Shown here in pieces: positions 42,386 to 52,554 of a stretch of 64,000 nt of DNA. The translations under genes and the position numbers were made by a program. The stretch is from assembly GCA_905215965.1 (NCBI GenBank), contig CAJMSD010000005.1, positions 1 to 64,000 on the forward strand. The letters run 5' to 3'. Below the pieces are notes generated by a model, which was not told the DNA's origin, did no database searches, and saw nothing but the letters and a program-made list of their open reading frames with translations. The stretch's first letter is position 1; each line of letters begins with the position of its first letter. The stretch is from an uncultured bacterium (GTDB taxonomy: Bacteria; Bacillota; Clostridia; Oscillospirales; Ruminococcaceae).

Positions 42386-43573
42386 TTAATCGACAGGAGT
42401 GAATTCTTCAAAATCCTCTTCGATATCGGCAAGAACATCGCTGTCATTGATCTGATCGGACTCGCTGATCTCGTTTTCTTCGATGTCATCGGAAGAATCA
42501 GAGCCTTTCTTCTTTTTTGATTTCTTCGGAGGAGGCTTGATCTCGTCCTTATGTTCGAGGATCTTCTCTTCGATCTCCTTCATCATAGAGGCATCGTTTT
42601 TAAGCAATTCCTTTACGTTATCGCGTCCCTGACCGAGCTTCTGATCGTTATAGCTGAACCATGAACCGCTTTTCTTGATAACTCCAAGGTCAACGGCAAG
42701 ATCGAGCACCTCGCCGGTACGTGAAATTCCCGTACCGTACATAAGATCGAATTCGCATTCCTTGAACGGAGGAGCGACCTTATTTTTTACTACCTTGCAG
42801 CGTGTACGTGAACCGATGATCTCGCTGCCGTCCTTGATTACCTCGCCTTTTCTTACGTCGATACGAACCGAAGCGTAGAACTTAAGTGCGCGGCCGCCCG
42901 GAGTAGTTTCGGGATTTCCGTACATAACGCCGATCTTCTCACGTATCTGGTTGATGAAGATCGCAGCGCAGTTTGATTTTGAAATTGCGGCGGTCAGCTT
43001 TCTCATTGCCTGAGACATAAGTCTTGCAAGCTGACCGACGTGATTATCTCCCATTTCGCCGTCAATTTCGGCGCGTGTTGTCATTGCGGCGATCGAGTCG
43101 AGAACTATAACGTCGATAGCGCCCGAGCGTATAAGAGCTTCGGCGATCTCAAGCGCCTGTTCACCACTGTCAGGCTGTGAAACGAGAAGATTGTCGATAT
43201 TGACTCCGAGAGCCTGAGCGTATACCGGATCGAGAGCGTGTTCCACGTCGATGAACGCGACTTCTCCGTCCATTTTCTGCGCTTCCGCAATGATCGAAAG
43301 AGCAACGGTCGTTTTTCCCGAGCTTTCAGGTCCGAAAATTTCTATAATACGTCCTCTTGGGACGCCGCCGATGCCGAGAGCCATGTCAAGCGTCATTGAG
43401 CCTGTTGGAATAGCGTCGACATTGAGAGTTTTATTCTGTCCAAGACGCATTACGGCTCCGGCGCCGTATTTTTTTTCGATTTGTTTTAAAGCTCCGTCAA
43501 GTGCGGTTTTTCTGTCTTCCTTGGCAGTAACGCGCACTACCGCGGCTTTTTTTGCAAGTTCTTTTTTAGCCAT
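42386..43573 (-). CDS. recA: Recombinase RecA
   Basis: 395 residues, somewhat long through an acidic, Lys-rich C-terminal tail. Walker A GPESSGKTT (about 80-88), VIVLDSIAAM, the L2 and P-loop neighbours NQIREKIGVMYGNPETTPGGRALKFYAS. It carries out homologous recombination and stimulates LexA-type cleavage. No SOS box was recognised immediately upstream; the gene is embedded in the DUF1385-prmC-recA-recX-rimO-pgsA run. Confidence 0.97.
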   Translation of the reverse strand: MAKKELAKKAAVVRVTAKEDRKTALDGALKQIEKKYGAGAVMRLGQNKTLNVDAIPTGSMTLDMALGIGGVPRGRIIEIFGPESSGKTTVALSIIAEAQKMDGEVAFIDVEHALDPVYAQALGVNIDNLLVSQPDSGEQALEIAEALIRSGAIDVIVLDSIAAMTTRAEIDGEMGDNHVGQLARLMSQAMRKLTAAISKSNCAAIFINQIREKIGVMYGNPETTPGGRALKFYASVRIDVRKGEVIKDGSEIIGSRTRCKVVKNKVAPPFKECEFDLMYGTGISRTGEVLDLAVDLGVIKKSGSWFSYNDQKLGQGRDNVKELLKNDASMMKEIEEKILEHKDEIKPPPKKSKKKKGSDSSDDIEENEISESDQINDSDVLADIEEDFEEFTPVD

Positions 43574-43576
43574 GAT

Positions 43577-44434
43577 TTACCTCCGTTTTTGTGCCGCTGC
43601 CGTTCGGATAATTCCCGCGGAATCACGGCGGAATTTTATATTTTCAAATTCGTTGTTTTCGAGTATTTCACGAACCCTGTCATGCTGATCAAGTCCGAAT
43701 TCATAGGCGATAAAGCCGCCTTTTTTCAGTGAATTTTTCCACAGCGGAGTGATTTGCCTGTAGAAATCAAGTCCGTCGTTTCCGCCGAACAGTGCAAGCT
43801 CGGGTTCGTGAGCGACTTCTGTCTGAAGCTCGGTCATATCCTGCGCCGTGAGATAAGGCGGATTGCTAACTATTATATCAAGTCCGCCGATCATTCCTGC
43901 TGTTTCGGGACTCAGCACATCGCCGCGGACAAGCTGAATATCGGCGTTGTTTAGCTTCATGTTTTCGCGTATATAGCCGCAGGGAATCTCCGATAACTCC
44001 ACGGCAAATACCTGCGCCTGCGGAAGCTCTTTTTTCAGCGTTACGGCGATACAGCCGCTTCCGCTGCAAAGATCGGCGATCTTAGGCGACGAAAGCTTAT
44101 TTTCGCAGCAAATATCAAGGATCTGTTCGACAAGAGTTTCCGTATCGGGACGTGGAATAAGAACTCCCTCGCCTATTTTAAACGGATATCCGAAAAACTC
44201 CCATTGACCGATTATATACTGCAAGGGAATTCCCTTTGCACGAAGCTCTGACATTTCAATTGAGCGTTTCGCGGCACTGCTGTCCGATTCGGCATCGGGA
44301 TCCATAAGAATAACCGGCAGCGGCGATCCGAAAGCTTCTTCCATAATGCATTTAGCGTCAAAGCCGAAGCCGTTGATCCCTGCTGCGCGGAGGATATCCT
44401 TGACCCTAAGAAAAAGCTCTCTGCGGCTTACCAT
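43577..44434 (-). CDS. prmC: Release factor glutamine methyltransferase
   Basis: 285 residues. SAM-binding motif IADLCSGSGCIAVTL and catalytic NPPY (VSNPPYLTAQD) are present. It methylates the GGQ glutamine of RF1 and RF2. It overlaps the upstream DUF1385 gene by 7 bases; prfA, often adjacent, is not in the window. Confidence 0.93.
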   Translation of the reverse strand: MVSRRELFLRVKDILRAAGINGFGFDAKCIMEEAFGSPLPVILMDPDAESDSSAAKRSIEMSELRAKGIPLQYIIGQWEFFGYPFKIGEGVLIPRPDTETLVEQILDICCENKLSSPKIADLCSGSGCIAVTLKKELPQAQVFAVELSEIPCGYIRENMKLNNADIQLVRGDVLSPETAGMIGGLDIIVSNPPYLTAQDMTELQTEVAHEPELALFGGNDGLDFYRQITPLWKNSLKKGGFIAYEFGLDQHDRVREILENNEFENIKFRRDSAGIIRTAAAQKRR

Positions 44435-45357
44435 TTATCCTCTTCCTTATCGGCAGGAATGCACGGTTTAAGCGCAGCAATTGCAATTTCTATCTGGCTG
44501 TCGTCGGGCTCGCGAGTAGTTATTCTCTGCATGGCAAGTCCGGGAGCGGAGAGAATTTTCGTAAATAAGTTATCGTGATTTCCCGCAAGACGAATACACT
44601 CGTATGAAATTCCCACTACAAGCGGAAGAAGCAGGACGCTTGATACTACTCGCTGCCATACCACGGTAAACGGCACAAGGCACATAACAAGAATGCTTAT
44701 GATAAGAACGATAAAAATAAAGCTTGTTCCGCAGCGTTTATGGAAACGCTTCTGAATACGCACATTTTCAACGGTAAGAGGCAGCTCAGCCTCGTGGCAG
44801 GCAATGGTTTTATGCTCTGCTCCGTGATATTCGAACTGCCGGCGGATATCCTTCATAAGGCTGGTCAGAGCCATATATCCGACAAATAAGGCTATTTTTA
44901 TGATACCCTCGGCAAGAGAACGGATTATACGCGATTTAGTCAGAACAGGGATAAGTCCGACTATAAATTTAGGCAGAAAAATGAATAATCCTACCGCTAT
45001 TACAACGCCGAGAACCGTTCCTATAGTCATACAAATATTGAAGAAAGCGGACGAATCCTCCTCGGCTTTTTCTTCTTCCGTCATTTGTTTTTCGGCGGAT
45101 TTCATCATATATTTATAACCCTTGACCATAGACAGTATGAAGCTGGTGCAGCCTCGTACAAGCGGAGTTTTTTTATACCACGGTGCGTTTTTTCCGTTTT
45201 TTTCCTCCCATGTTTCGAGGTCGACAGAACCGTCCGGCAGTCTGCAAGCCATAGCTCCGGTCGTAGGACCGAGCATCATAATGCCTTCGATAAGTGCTTG
45301 TCCGCCGATCTTAGATTTGAATTTTTCACCGTTTGGTGAAGCTGAATTTTTACTCAT
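44428..45357 (-). CDS. DUF1385 membrane protein (YqhQ-like)
   Basis: 309 residues. N-terminal GGQALIEGIMMLGPTTGAMACRLPDGS is the DUF1385 signature, followed by about four membrane helices and a conserved EYHGAEHKTIACHEAELPL segment with possible metal ligands. Its role is unknown, but the gene is commonly next to prmC in Firmicutes, as here. AGGAG precedes the ATG. Confidence 0.9.
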   Translation of the reverse strand: MSKNSASPNGEKFKSKIGGQALIEGIMMLGPTTGAMACRLPDGSVDLETWEEKNGKNAPWYKKTPLVRGCTSFILSMVKGYKYMMKSAEKQMTEEEKAEEDSSAFFNICMTIGTVLGVVIAVGLFIFLPKFIVGLIPVLTKSRIIRSLAEGIIKIALFVGYMALTSLMKDIRRQFEYHGAEHKTIACHEAELPLTVENVRIQKRFHKRCGTSFIFIVLIISILVMCLVPFTVVWQRVVSSVLLLPLVVGISYECIRLAGNHDNLFTKILSAPGLAMQRITTREPDDSQIEIAIAALKPCIPADKEEDKW

Positions 45358-45404
45358 TTGATTAACTCCTAACGGAAAATATCATAATGTACCACTATAT
45401 AGCG

Positions 45405-46802
45405 TTATTTTTTTGCCGGAAGAGTGATGACGACCGTAGTTCCCTCGCCCTCGCGGCTTTTTATATCGAGCGAGCCGCCGTGCATCGTGATTATTTCGTC
45501 CGCAACGGCAAGTCCGATACCCGAACCTCTCTTTGTATGATTGGCTTTATAGAATTTGGTCTTGACCTTTGAAAGGTCTGATTCCTTTATTCCGCAGCCT
45601 GTATCGGCAACGGTTATGATCACGCTGCTGCCCGAATGCTCTGCGGTAATTGTGACGCAGTCTCCGGCAGAGGAATATTTTACAGCGTTGTCGATGATAT
45701 TTATAAACACCTGATGTATGCGGTTTTTATCTCCGAAAACAAAAGGCAGCATTTCGGGTTCGTCGTAAATTATCTTTATATTATCGCGCCGCGCCTTGTC
45801 GCTGTAGATGAGCACAGCGTCTCCAAGCTCGGCAAGAACGTCCATATCGGCGCTTCTGAGCGTGAAATGGCCGCTTTGCATACGTGAAAAGTCAAGCAGT
45901 TCTTCAACCATCTGAGAAAGACGTTCCGTTTCTCCCACGATGACTCCGACCCCTTTTTTCATTGTTGCGGAATTGTTTTCGCCGTCATACATGAGTGTTT
46001 CCGCCCAGCCCTTTATCGCCGTAAGAGGAGTTCTAAGCTCATGGGAAACGGAGGAAATAAACTCGTTTTTCATAGCTTCGGCAGTCGAAAGCTCGTCAGC
46101 CATATTGTTGATAGCCGTGCAAAGCTCGCCTATTTCATCATCGGAGCTGTTTTTAATGCGCACGGAAAAATCTCCCATGGCAAATCGGCGCGCAATAGCG
46201 CTTATCTGGCGGATAGGCTTGACAATGGAGCCTGCGAAGAAAAGTCCGGTGGTGATGATAATAAACAAAATGGCGGTGCAGACGACCGTAATGGCGATAA
46301 TGTAGTTTTTTATCGCATCGTCGATATCGGTTAGGGAGGTGACCATTCGAACTGCGCTGTATTCCCCGTTTATTGAGGATATAGGCACGCATACCGCCAT
46401 TATTTTTTCGTTATCCGATATTTTCCCTACGTAATATCCCTCGCCCGAATCGATAGCTTCTTCATAATCGGGCATGATACGGCTTTCGTCGGGAGAAAAT
46501 CCTGACGAGGTAAGGACTACTCTTCCTTTGGAATTTATCGCCATAAGCTCGATCTTATCCTTTTCGTTGAAGGTTTCGAGCATATTTCGCATTTCGGTCG
46601 AAAAGTTGGCGGCATTATCCTGAGAATGGATACTGAGAACGCTTGTAACGGCGTTTATCTTTGAGACAAGATATTGTTTTGCAGAGCTGTAATAATAGCT
46701 TCGGATAGCGTAAATAAATGCCATTTCGATAACGAGCAGAGCAAGGAAAACTACTCCGAGGTTATTTATTATCCAGCGTTTTGTAATACTTTTTTTAGCC
46801 AT
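45405..46802 (-). CDS. Sensor histidine kinase
   Basis: 465 residues. Membrane helix about 13-33, an exported sensing domain (about 35-160), a second helix (about 165-190), HAMP (about 190-245), a HisKA domain with SSVSHELRTPLTAIKGWAE (phospho-His), and an ATPase domain with N box INIIDNAVKYSS and G boxes DTGCGIK and GSGIGLAV. It overlaps the response-regulator stop by one base, so the pair is coupled. The stimulus is unknown. Confidence 0.93.
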   Translation of the reverse strand: MAKKSITKRWIINNLGVVFLALLVIEMAFIYAIRSYYYSSAKQYLVSKINAVTSVLSIHSQDNAANFSTEMRNMLETFNEKDKIELMAINSKGRVVLTSSGFSPDESRIMPDYEEAIDSGEGYYVGKISDNEKIMAVCVPISSINGEYSAVRMVTSLTDIDDAIKNYIIAITVVCTAILFIIITTGLFFAGSIVKPIRQISAIARRFAMGDFSVRIKNSSDDEIGELCTAINNMADELSTAEAMKNEFISSVSHELRTPLTAIKGWAETLMYDGENNSATMKKGVGVIVGETERLSQMVEELLDFSRMQSGHFTLRSADMDVLAELGDAVLIYSDKARRDNIKIIYDEPEMLPFVFGDKNRIHQVFINIIDNAVKYSSAGDCVTITAEHSGSSVIITVADTGCGIKESDLSKVKTKFYKANHTKRGSGIGLAVADEIITMHGGSLDIKSREGEGTTVVITLPAKK

Positions 46803-47503
46803 TACTGAACATCGTTCCACTTATATCCGTAACCCCATATAGTTACGATATATTTTGGACTTGACGGCTCGTCCTCTATTTTCATACGAATACGCCTGAT
46901 ATTTACATCTACTATCTTATCGTCTCCGTAGTAGCTTTCTCCCCAGATATGGTTGAGAATGCTTGCGCGGTCGAGAGCGGTATTTTTATTATTCATAAAG
47001 AATTCGAGTATCTGATATTCTACCTGAGTAAGCTCGATATGCTTTCCGTTTTTTGTAACGGTACGGCTTTTCAGGTCAAGAAGAAACGGGCCTGATTCAA
47101 TAACGGACTGTTTTTCGTTTTTTATAAAGCTCATGCAGACACGTCGGTAGATCGCATCGACTCGGGCGGTAAGCTCCGAGGGTGAAAAAGGCTTTGTTAT
47201 ATAGTCGTCGGCGCCGATCATAAGACCGCTGACCTTATCCATTTCCTGAGTTCTTGCCGTAAGCATAATAATGCCGATGGTAGAGCTTTTTTCACGGATC
47301 TTTTTACATACTGTAAAGCCGTTTATGCCGGGCATCATTATGTCGAGCAAAACGATGTCGAAATTTCCGTGTTCGGATTCAAAGATCTGCAAAGCCGCTT
47401 CGCCGCAGTCGACATCGACGACGTCGTAGCCGGCACGCTGAAGATTGATGACCACAAATTCACGGATAGTAGACTCATCTTCACAGACGAGAATACGTTT
47501 CAT
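46802..47503 (-). CDS. OmpR/PhoB-family response regulator
   Basis: 233 residues. Receiver domain (about 1-118) with acidic pair DE near the N-terminus, phospho-Asp in VLLDIMMPG and Lys in YITKPF; C-terminal winged helix (about 135-233) with LTQVEYQILEFFMNN and RRIRMKIE. The start at 47503 follows AAGGAG; a GTG three codons earlier is less likely. Partner of the kinase downstream. Confidence 0.93.
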   Translation of the reverse strand: MKRILVCEDESTIREFVVINLQRAGYDVVDVDCGEAALQIFESEHGNFDIVLLDIMMPGINGFTVCKKIREKSSTIGIIMLTARTQEMDKVSGLMIGADDYITKPFSPSELTARVDAIYRRVCMSFIKNEKQSVIESGPFLLDLKSRTVTKNGKHIELTQVEYQILEFFMNNKNTALDRASILNHIWGESYYGDDKIVDVNIRRIRMKIEDEPSSPKYIVTIWGYGYKWNDVQ

Positions 47504-47583
47504 TAAGCTCACTCCTTTTTATTGGATTTTTGTAACTATGGCGCGTTGATATTGTCCGAACGCTTGGGACAGTTTACATAAAA

Positions 47584-48903
47584 TTATTCGGGGAATCTGA
47601 AGCAGACAGCGGCGTCTCCTGCGGTTATATCAAGACCGTCGTCATATTCGGCAGAGCCGTTATTGGGTACGCGGCCGAGGTAAGTTGCTTCGCCTTTATC
47701 ATGAAGCAGAAGATAACCGTCGGAAAGTCTGTCCTCGCGTGAAGCCGAATCCTGAGCGCAGTATATTCTAAACAGCTCGCGGCCTATTTCGCCGTTATTA
47801 TAGGCGCACAGCACCAATTCGTCGTTTACCGAATCTCTGCGGACAGTTACTCGGTTAAGCCATTTTTCGGGGAAAATGAAGATATAACCGTCGGTTACGC
47901 TGTAATACGAGGAATATTTTCTTACAAGTTCGTTGTCTGCATTGGCATACAGCCAAGATGTAAGCTTAAGCTGTTCGCTTTCGGAAAGCTCCTCATAGCC
48001 GGGAGCGATAGTCTGAACGGGTATTTCGGGTATGCCGTCGCTGTCGATATCATAGGATCGGCAGCCTGACGGCCTTACGGTAGAAAGGCTTTTTTCAGCC
48101 GTATCGAAAACCTTTTTTAGTCCGTTCTCGTCCATATATATTATATCGGTCTGAACCGAGCCTGTAGCCGCGACGGCGTCAATGTAAAGACCGCGCCTGT
48201 CTCCGCTGATATTTCCGTAGGTAATGTTATCAAATTCGGAGAAGCTGCCACTCAGCTCAAGGCTGTATTTATGATATTTGCCGTTTTCGTCGAGTTTATA
48301 TGACTCCGCAATGGCAGGAGCTCCCGAAGACTGACCGGCAAGCAGAAGGAATTCGTTTTCGTTGTCCATATCGAGGTCGGTGACATCGATAAAGGAGTAG
48401 GAAAGGGACAAGGTCTTTTCAATAGAGCCGTTTCCGTAGTTGTATACCGATACGCTTTTTTCGGAGCGGTTCATAAGGCTGCTGCCGATAATTACGTTGG
48501 TTCGCTCATTTGAACCGAGCTTTGAAATTATTACCTTTTCGATTTCGGAGCCGTCGGCGGGAGTATCGCAGACCGAGCGCCATTTTCCGTCAAACTGGTC
48601 GAGAATATTGATGCGCAGGGTATTTTCTTCGATGGTAAGTCCCTTTTTTTCATAGAAAACAACGGCTTCCGAACCGCCGTCGTTATCGATATCCTCGACA
48701 ATGAAAGCGGAAAGATACGATCCCGATTTAGGATATTTAAGACTTATCGACGTGCCTACGGCATCGGTCAGCGCGCTGTATATCTGTTCCTGCTGAACGC
48801 TCAGCTTCGGAGGCGTCATGAGGTTATCGATACTTGAACCGAAGGAACAGCCTCCGAGAAAAACGACAGTTAAAGCTGCCGCAGCAATTTTAAATTTTTT
48901 CAA
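47584..48903 (-). CDS. Lipoprotein with FG-GAP-like repeats
   Basis: 439 residues. Lipobox FLGGC (Cys about 19). The body contains Asp-rich loops typical of beta-propeller integrin-like repeats (DIDNDGGSEAVVFY, DLDMDNENEFLLL, DIDSDGIPEIPV), likely Ca2+-binding. It is exported and membrane-tethered; function unknown. It lies upstream of the two-component genes and downstream of citrate synthase on the same strand. Confidence 0.75.
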   Translation of the reverse strand: MKKFKIAAAALTVVFLGGCSFGSSIDNLMTPPKLSVQQEQIYSALTDAVGTSISLKYPKSGSYLSAFIVEDIDNDGGSEAVVFYEKKGLTIEENTLRINILDQFDGKWRSVCDTPADGSEIEKVIISKLGSNERTNVIIGSSLMNRSEKSVSVYNYGNGSIEKTLSLSYSFIDVTDLDMDNENEFLLLAGQSSGAPAIAESYKLDENGKYHKYSLELSGSFSEFDNITYGNISGDRRGLYIDAVAATGSVQTDIIYMDENGLKKVFDTAEKSLSTVRPSGCRSYDIDSDGIPEIPVQTIAPGYEELSESEQLKLTSWLYANADNELVRKYSSYYSVTDGYIFIFPEKWLNRVTVRRDSVNDELVLCAYNNGEIGRELFRIYCAQDSASREDRLSDGYLLLHDKGEATYLGRVPNNGSAEYDDGLDITAGDAAVCFRFPE

Positions 48904-48938
48904 GATAACCTCCGAATTTGCTTTCTTTTGCGCCTTGA

Positions 48939-50294
48939 TTATCTTTCGGAAAGCTTGATATATTTGCTGCCCTTGGCGATAGCCTTATAAGCAGGTCTGA
49001 TTATTCTTCCGCCTGTGAGAGTTTCCTCCATGCGGTGAGCTGCCCAGCCTGACATACGCGCAACGGCGAACAGAGGAGTAAAGAGATCCTCGGGAATGCC
49101 AAGCATTCTGTAAACGAGTCCCGAATACATATCCACGTTTGCACACATTGCTTTTGAGCTTCCCTTTTCCTGCTTGAAAATTTCGGGAGTAAGGCGCTCT
49201 ATGGTATCGAGAAGCTTGAATTCGGCTTCGATCTCTTTTCCCTTAGCAAGCTCGAAGGCTTTCTTTTTAAGGATTACCGCACGGGGATCCGAGATCGTGT
49301 AAACGGCATGACCCATACCGTAAATAAGACCGGAGTTGTCATTGGCTTCTTTGCGGATTATTTTTCTCATATAGTCGGCAACTTCTCCCTCATCGGACCA
49401 GTTGCTGATATTCTGCTTGAAATTATCAAGCATATGTATAACTTTAAGATTTGCGCCGCCGTGACGAGGACCTTTGAGAGAACAGATAGCCGAAGAATAT
49501 GCCGAATACGGATCTGTGCCCGATGAAGTAAGTACGCGGCAGGTGAAGGTGGAGTTGTTTCCGCCGCCGTGCTCGGCCTGAAGCATAAGAAGTCTGTCGA
49601 GCATCTGAGCTTCGTCCTTGGTGTAATTTCTGTCTGGACGCAGCAGAGAAAGAATACACTGAGCGGTATTTTCCTCGTAGTTTATCGGGTGCATGATCAT
49701 GCTTTCGTTATCAAAGCATCTGCGTTTTACCTGATAGGCGTTAGCCATAATGACAGGAAGCTTGGCGATAAGGCTTATTGCCGTTCTCATTTCGCTTTCA
49801 AGGCTCTTGTTCTCACACTCGTCGTCATAGGAATAAAGGGCGAGCACCGAACGCGCCAGCTTATTCATAATATTCTTAGACGGAGCCTTGAGTATCATAT
49901 CTTCAACGAAGCCTGACGGAAGGTCTCTTTTCAGGGAGATATATGTACTGAAAGTGTCAAGCTCCTCTTTTGTCGGGAGATGTCCGAACAGCAGGAGGAA
50001 TACGCATTCTTCATATCCGTAGCGGTCCTCCGCCTCAACATTTTCGACGAGGTCGGTAATGCTGTAGCCTCTGTAGATCAGCTCGCCGGGAATAGGCTCG
50101 ATCTCGCCCTCGTTCATCACATAACCGTGAACGTTGCAGATATTGGTTATGCCGGCAACGACACCGGTACCATCGCTTCTTCTGAGCCCTCTTTTGACAT
50201 GGTATTTCTCATAAAGCTTTGGATCGATAGCGGAATTTTTCTTAAGCTCGCTGCATAAATTTGTAATATTGGAACCTGATATAAAAGCCGGCAT
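48939..50294 (-). CDS. gltA: Citrate synthase
   Basis: 451 residues. Catalytic His in QAEHGGGNNSTFTCRV, second His in GLIYGMGHAVYTISDPRA, and the Asp region near VDMYSGLVYRMLG. It condenses acetyl-CoA and oxaloacetate, in anaerobes mostly feeding 2-oxoglutarate and glutamate synthesis. AGGAGAG lies upstream of the ATG, with a somewhat long gap. Its promoter is at 50329-50357. Confidence 0.95.
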   Translation of the reverse strand: MPAFISGSNITNLCSELKKNSAIDPKLYEKYHVKRGLRRSDGTGVVAGITNICNVHGYVMNEGEIEPIPGELIYRGYSITDLVENVEAEDRYGYEECVFLLLFGHLPTKEELDTFSTYISLKRDLPSGFVEDMILKAPSKNIMNKLARSVLALYSYDDECENKSLESEMRTAISLIAKLPVIMANAYQVKRRCFDNESMIMHPINYEENTAQCILSLLRPDRNYTKDEAQMLDRLLMLQAEHGGGNNSTFTCRVLTSSGTDPYSAYSSAICSLKGPRHGGANLKVIHMLDNFKQNISNWSDEGEVADYMRKIIRKEANDNSGLIYGMGHAVYTISDPRAVILKKKAFELAKGKEIEAEFKLLDTIERLTPEIFKQEKGSSKAMCANVDMYSGLVYRMLGIPEDLFTPLFAVARMSGWAAHRMEETLTGGRIIRPAYKAIAKGSKYIKLSER

Positions 50295-50328
50295 TAAAAA
50301 ATCACTCTCCTGTAAATAATCATACTTA

Positions 50329-50357
50329 ATTATACACCATATTCGGCGTTATGTCAA
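50329..50357 (-). promoter_or_regulatory. gltA promoter
   Basis: Minus strand: TTGACA (50352-50357), 17-base spacer, TATAAT (50329-50334). Confidence 0.8.
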
Positions 50358-50429
50358 ACATAAATTATTAGAGAAAAAGTTCTTACAAAAACTGATTTAA
50401 GGTTCAAAACAAAAAGAAAGGAAATAAAT

Positions 50430-51470
50430 ATGAAAAGGCACATAATTTGCACGTTGATTTTTGCGTTTTTTTTGCTGACAGTACCTGCGATCCCTGTAAA
50501 GCTTGCTTCTGCACAGCTTTCAACAGAGGAAAATGTTGATAATGTTGAAAACTTTGTTGACAGTGTTCCCGAAGAAAGCTCCAGACAAACCGAATCTGCG
50601 GAGAAAACCGACGTTTCGGCAGAATTTTACAAAGTTCTTGACGTTTCAACAGGACAGGTCATAGATGTTTCCGTGCTTGATTACGTAACGGGAGCAGTGT
50701 GTGCGGAAATGCCTGCGACCTTTGAGAAAGAGGCTCTAAAGGCGCAGGCGGTTGCGGCTCATACGTATGCGGAAAGACAAAAAATGAGGGAGCTGGAAAA
50801 TCCTGATCCCGAGCTGTGCGGAGCGTATTTTTCCAATGATACTTCGAAATATCAGGGATATTTTACTGAAAATCAGGCAAAGCAGTATTACGGTGAAAAT
50901 TATGACATATACTTTCCCAAGGTAAAAGAAGCCGCGTCGGAAGTTATTGATTATATGCTTACTTACGAGGACGAACCGATAATTTCGGCTTTTCATTCCA
51001 TGTCGTCGGGAACTACCGAAAGTGCGGAGAATGCATGGGGCGCTCCCGTAGCGTATCTGATACCTGTTGACAGCGGCTATGATACGTCTGCTCCGAAATA
51101 TTTTGAGGAATCGTCTTATCAGAAGGATATTCTGCGTGAAAAGCTGACCGCAGCGTTTCCGCAGGCGAACTTGGGCGAGGACGCTTCCGGTTGGATAAAA
51201 GTAACGTCCGTTTCGGAATCTGGAACGGTTCTTGCCGCAGACGTCGGAGGAATAACTGTTTCGGGAGCAGATATACGTACTGCTCTTGCCCTGCGTTCGG
51301 CAAGCTTTGAAGTGAAGTCCGCCGGAGACAATATTATTTTTGCCACAAAAGGCTACGGTCACGGCGTAGGAATGAGCCAGTACGGAGCAAACTCAATGGC
51401 GGCGGCAGGCAGCTCGTGGCAGGATATTCTTACGCATTATTATCCCGGGTGCAGCATAGATGAAGTATAG
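50430..51470 (+). CDS. SpoIID/LytB-domain protein
   Basis: 346 residues. Signal or anchor segment (about 5-27), a Ser/Glu-rich linker, then a SpoIID domain with TGAVCAEMPATFEKEALKAQAVAAHTY (the catalytic Glu of the lytic transglycosylase is in AEMP), SAFHSMSSGTTESAENAWG, and KGYGHGVGMSQYGANSMA near the end. SpoIID degrades peptidoglycan during engulfment with SpoIIM and SpoIIP; non-sporulation homologues also exist, so the symbol is withheld. AAAGGAAA precedes the ATG. Confidence 0.88.
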   Translation: MKRHIICTLIFAFFLLTVPAIPVKLASAQLSTEENVDNVENFVDSVPEESSRQTESAEKTDVSAEFYKVLDVSTGQVIDVSVLDYVTGAVCAEMPATFEKEALKAQAVAAHTYAERQKMRELENPDPELCGAYFSNDTSKYQGYFTENQAKQYYGENYDIYFPKVKEAASEVIDYMLTYEDEPIISAFHSMSSGTTESAENAWGAPVAYLIPVDSGYDTSAPKYFEESSYQKDILREKLTAAFPQANLGEDASGWIKVTSVSESGTVLAADVGGITVSGADIRTALALRSASFEVKSAGDNIIFATKGYGHGVGMSQYGANSMAAAGSSWQDILTHYYPGCSIDEV

Positions 51471-51471
51471 A

Positions 51472-52455
51472 TCAGTCGATCCTTCGGCACAGGTTTGCTT
51501 CGCCTGAGCGGATAACGCTTCGGGTTCCGTCCGCAAGCTCGACGATAAGCTCTGTGTTATTGTCGATGCCTACAGCCTTTGCAGTGACCTTTTCGCCGTT
51601 TACAAAAGCCGTTATGTAGTGCCCTGTCAGCAGCTCGCGCTCGCGGTAAAAATCTATAAAATCACGGCTTCGTATAGTTTTTATACGGCTGAACAATCGG
51701 TGAATAAATTCCGCGCACAGAGTATTGCGGCTGATTGAGATCCCGGTCTCGTCCTCGATAGATGTGACCGTATCTAGCAGCTCATCGGGAAAAATATTTT
51801 TCACGGAGCGCACGTTTATACCCGTTCCGACAACTACATAGTCGGGAGTTTGAGTTTCAAGGCTGAATGAAGCTTCGGTAAGTATGCCGCATATTTTTTT
51901 ACCGTTCATGTAAATATCGTTGACCCATTTTATGCCGCATCGGCTTCCGCTGAGCTTCTCTACGGTTTCGGCGACGGCGCAGGCAACGCACGAGGTAATA
52001 AGCTGAGTGATATCGGCGGAGAAATCCGGACGCAGAATAACGCTTACGTACAGTCCGATTTCCGGAGGAGAAAAAAAGCTGCGCCCGAGACGACCCTTGC
52101 CCGACGATTGCTGCTCGGCAATGACAACAGTTCCCTCGGGAGCGCCTTCGGAAGCCAGCTTCTTAGCCGTATTGTTGGTCGATTCAAGCTCGGGAAATAT
52201 ATGTATTTTGCAGTTCTTCGGTTCGGGATAAGGCGAAGCGGCAATAATTTCGCTGCACAGCTTATTGCTTTCCGAGGATATTCTATAGCCCTTTCCCGAT
52301 ACGGAATCAATAACAAAGCCTTCGCTTTCGAGCTTACGCACGGCTTTCCAGACGGCATTCCTGCTGACGTGCAGCTGTTCGGCAAGCTGTGCGCCCGATA
52401 TATATTCGCTGCCTGCCGAGGCAAGCGTATTCAGAAGTTCATCATGTACAGACAT
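51472..52455 (-). CDS. birA: Biotin--[acetyl-CoA-carboxylase] ligase / biotin repressor
   Basis: 327 residues. N-terminal helix-turn-helix (about 1-65; YISGAQLAEQLHVSRNAVWKAVRKLESEGF), catalytic domain with GKGRLGRSFFSP and KWVNDIYMNGKKICGILTE, and a C-terminal SH3-like domain. It makes biotinyl-5'-AMP and biotinylates carboxylases; the DNA-binding domain implies it also represses biotin genes. The start at 52455 follows AAAGGAA. Convergent with the spoIID-like gene, one base apart. Confidence 0.94.
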   Translation of the reverse strand: MSVHDELLNTLASAGSEYISGAQLAEQLHVSRNAVWKAVRKLESEGFVIDSVSGKGYRISSESNKLCSEIIAASPYPEPKNCKIHIFPELESTNNTAKKLASEGAPEGTVVIAEQQSSGKGRLGRSFFSPPEIGLYVSVILRPDFSADITQLITSCVACAVAETVEKLSGSRCGIKWVNDIYMNGKKICGILTEASFSLETQTPDYVVVGTGINVRSVKNIFPDELLDTVTSIEDETGISISRNTLCAEFIHRLFSRIKTIRSRDFIDFYRERELLTGHYITAFVNGEKVTAKAVGIDNNTELIVELADGTRSVIRSGEANLCRRID

Positions 52456-52492
52456 AGCATTCCTTTCCAAGACTATCAAGTCCTAAAACAGA

Positions 52493-52539
52493 GGGCGTTC
52501 TCAGGACCTGTACTTCTGCACAGGTCCGTAAGACCGCCC
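52493..52539 (-). terminator. Two-part hairpin between secF and birA
   Basis: Outer stem GGGCG..TCT / AGA..CGCCC and inner stem GGACCTGT / ACAGGTCC, with TTTT following on the minus strand. Terminates secDF, or acts as an attenuator before birA. Confidence 0.65.
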
Positions 52540-52554
52540 GTTGCTTTAATAATT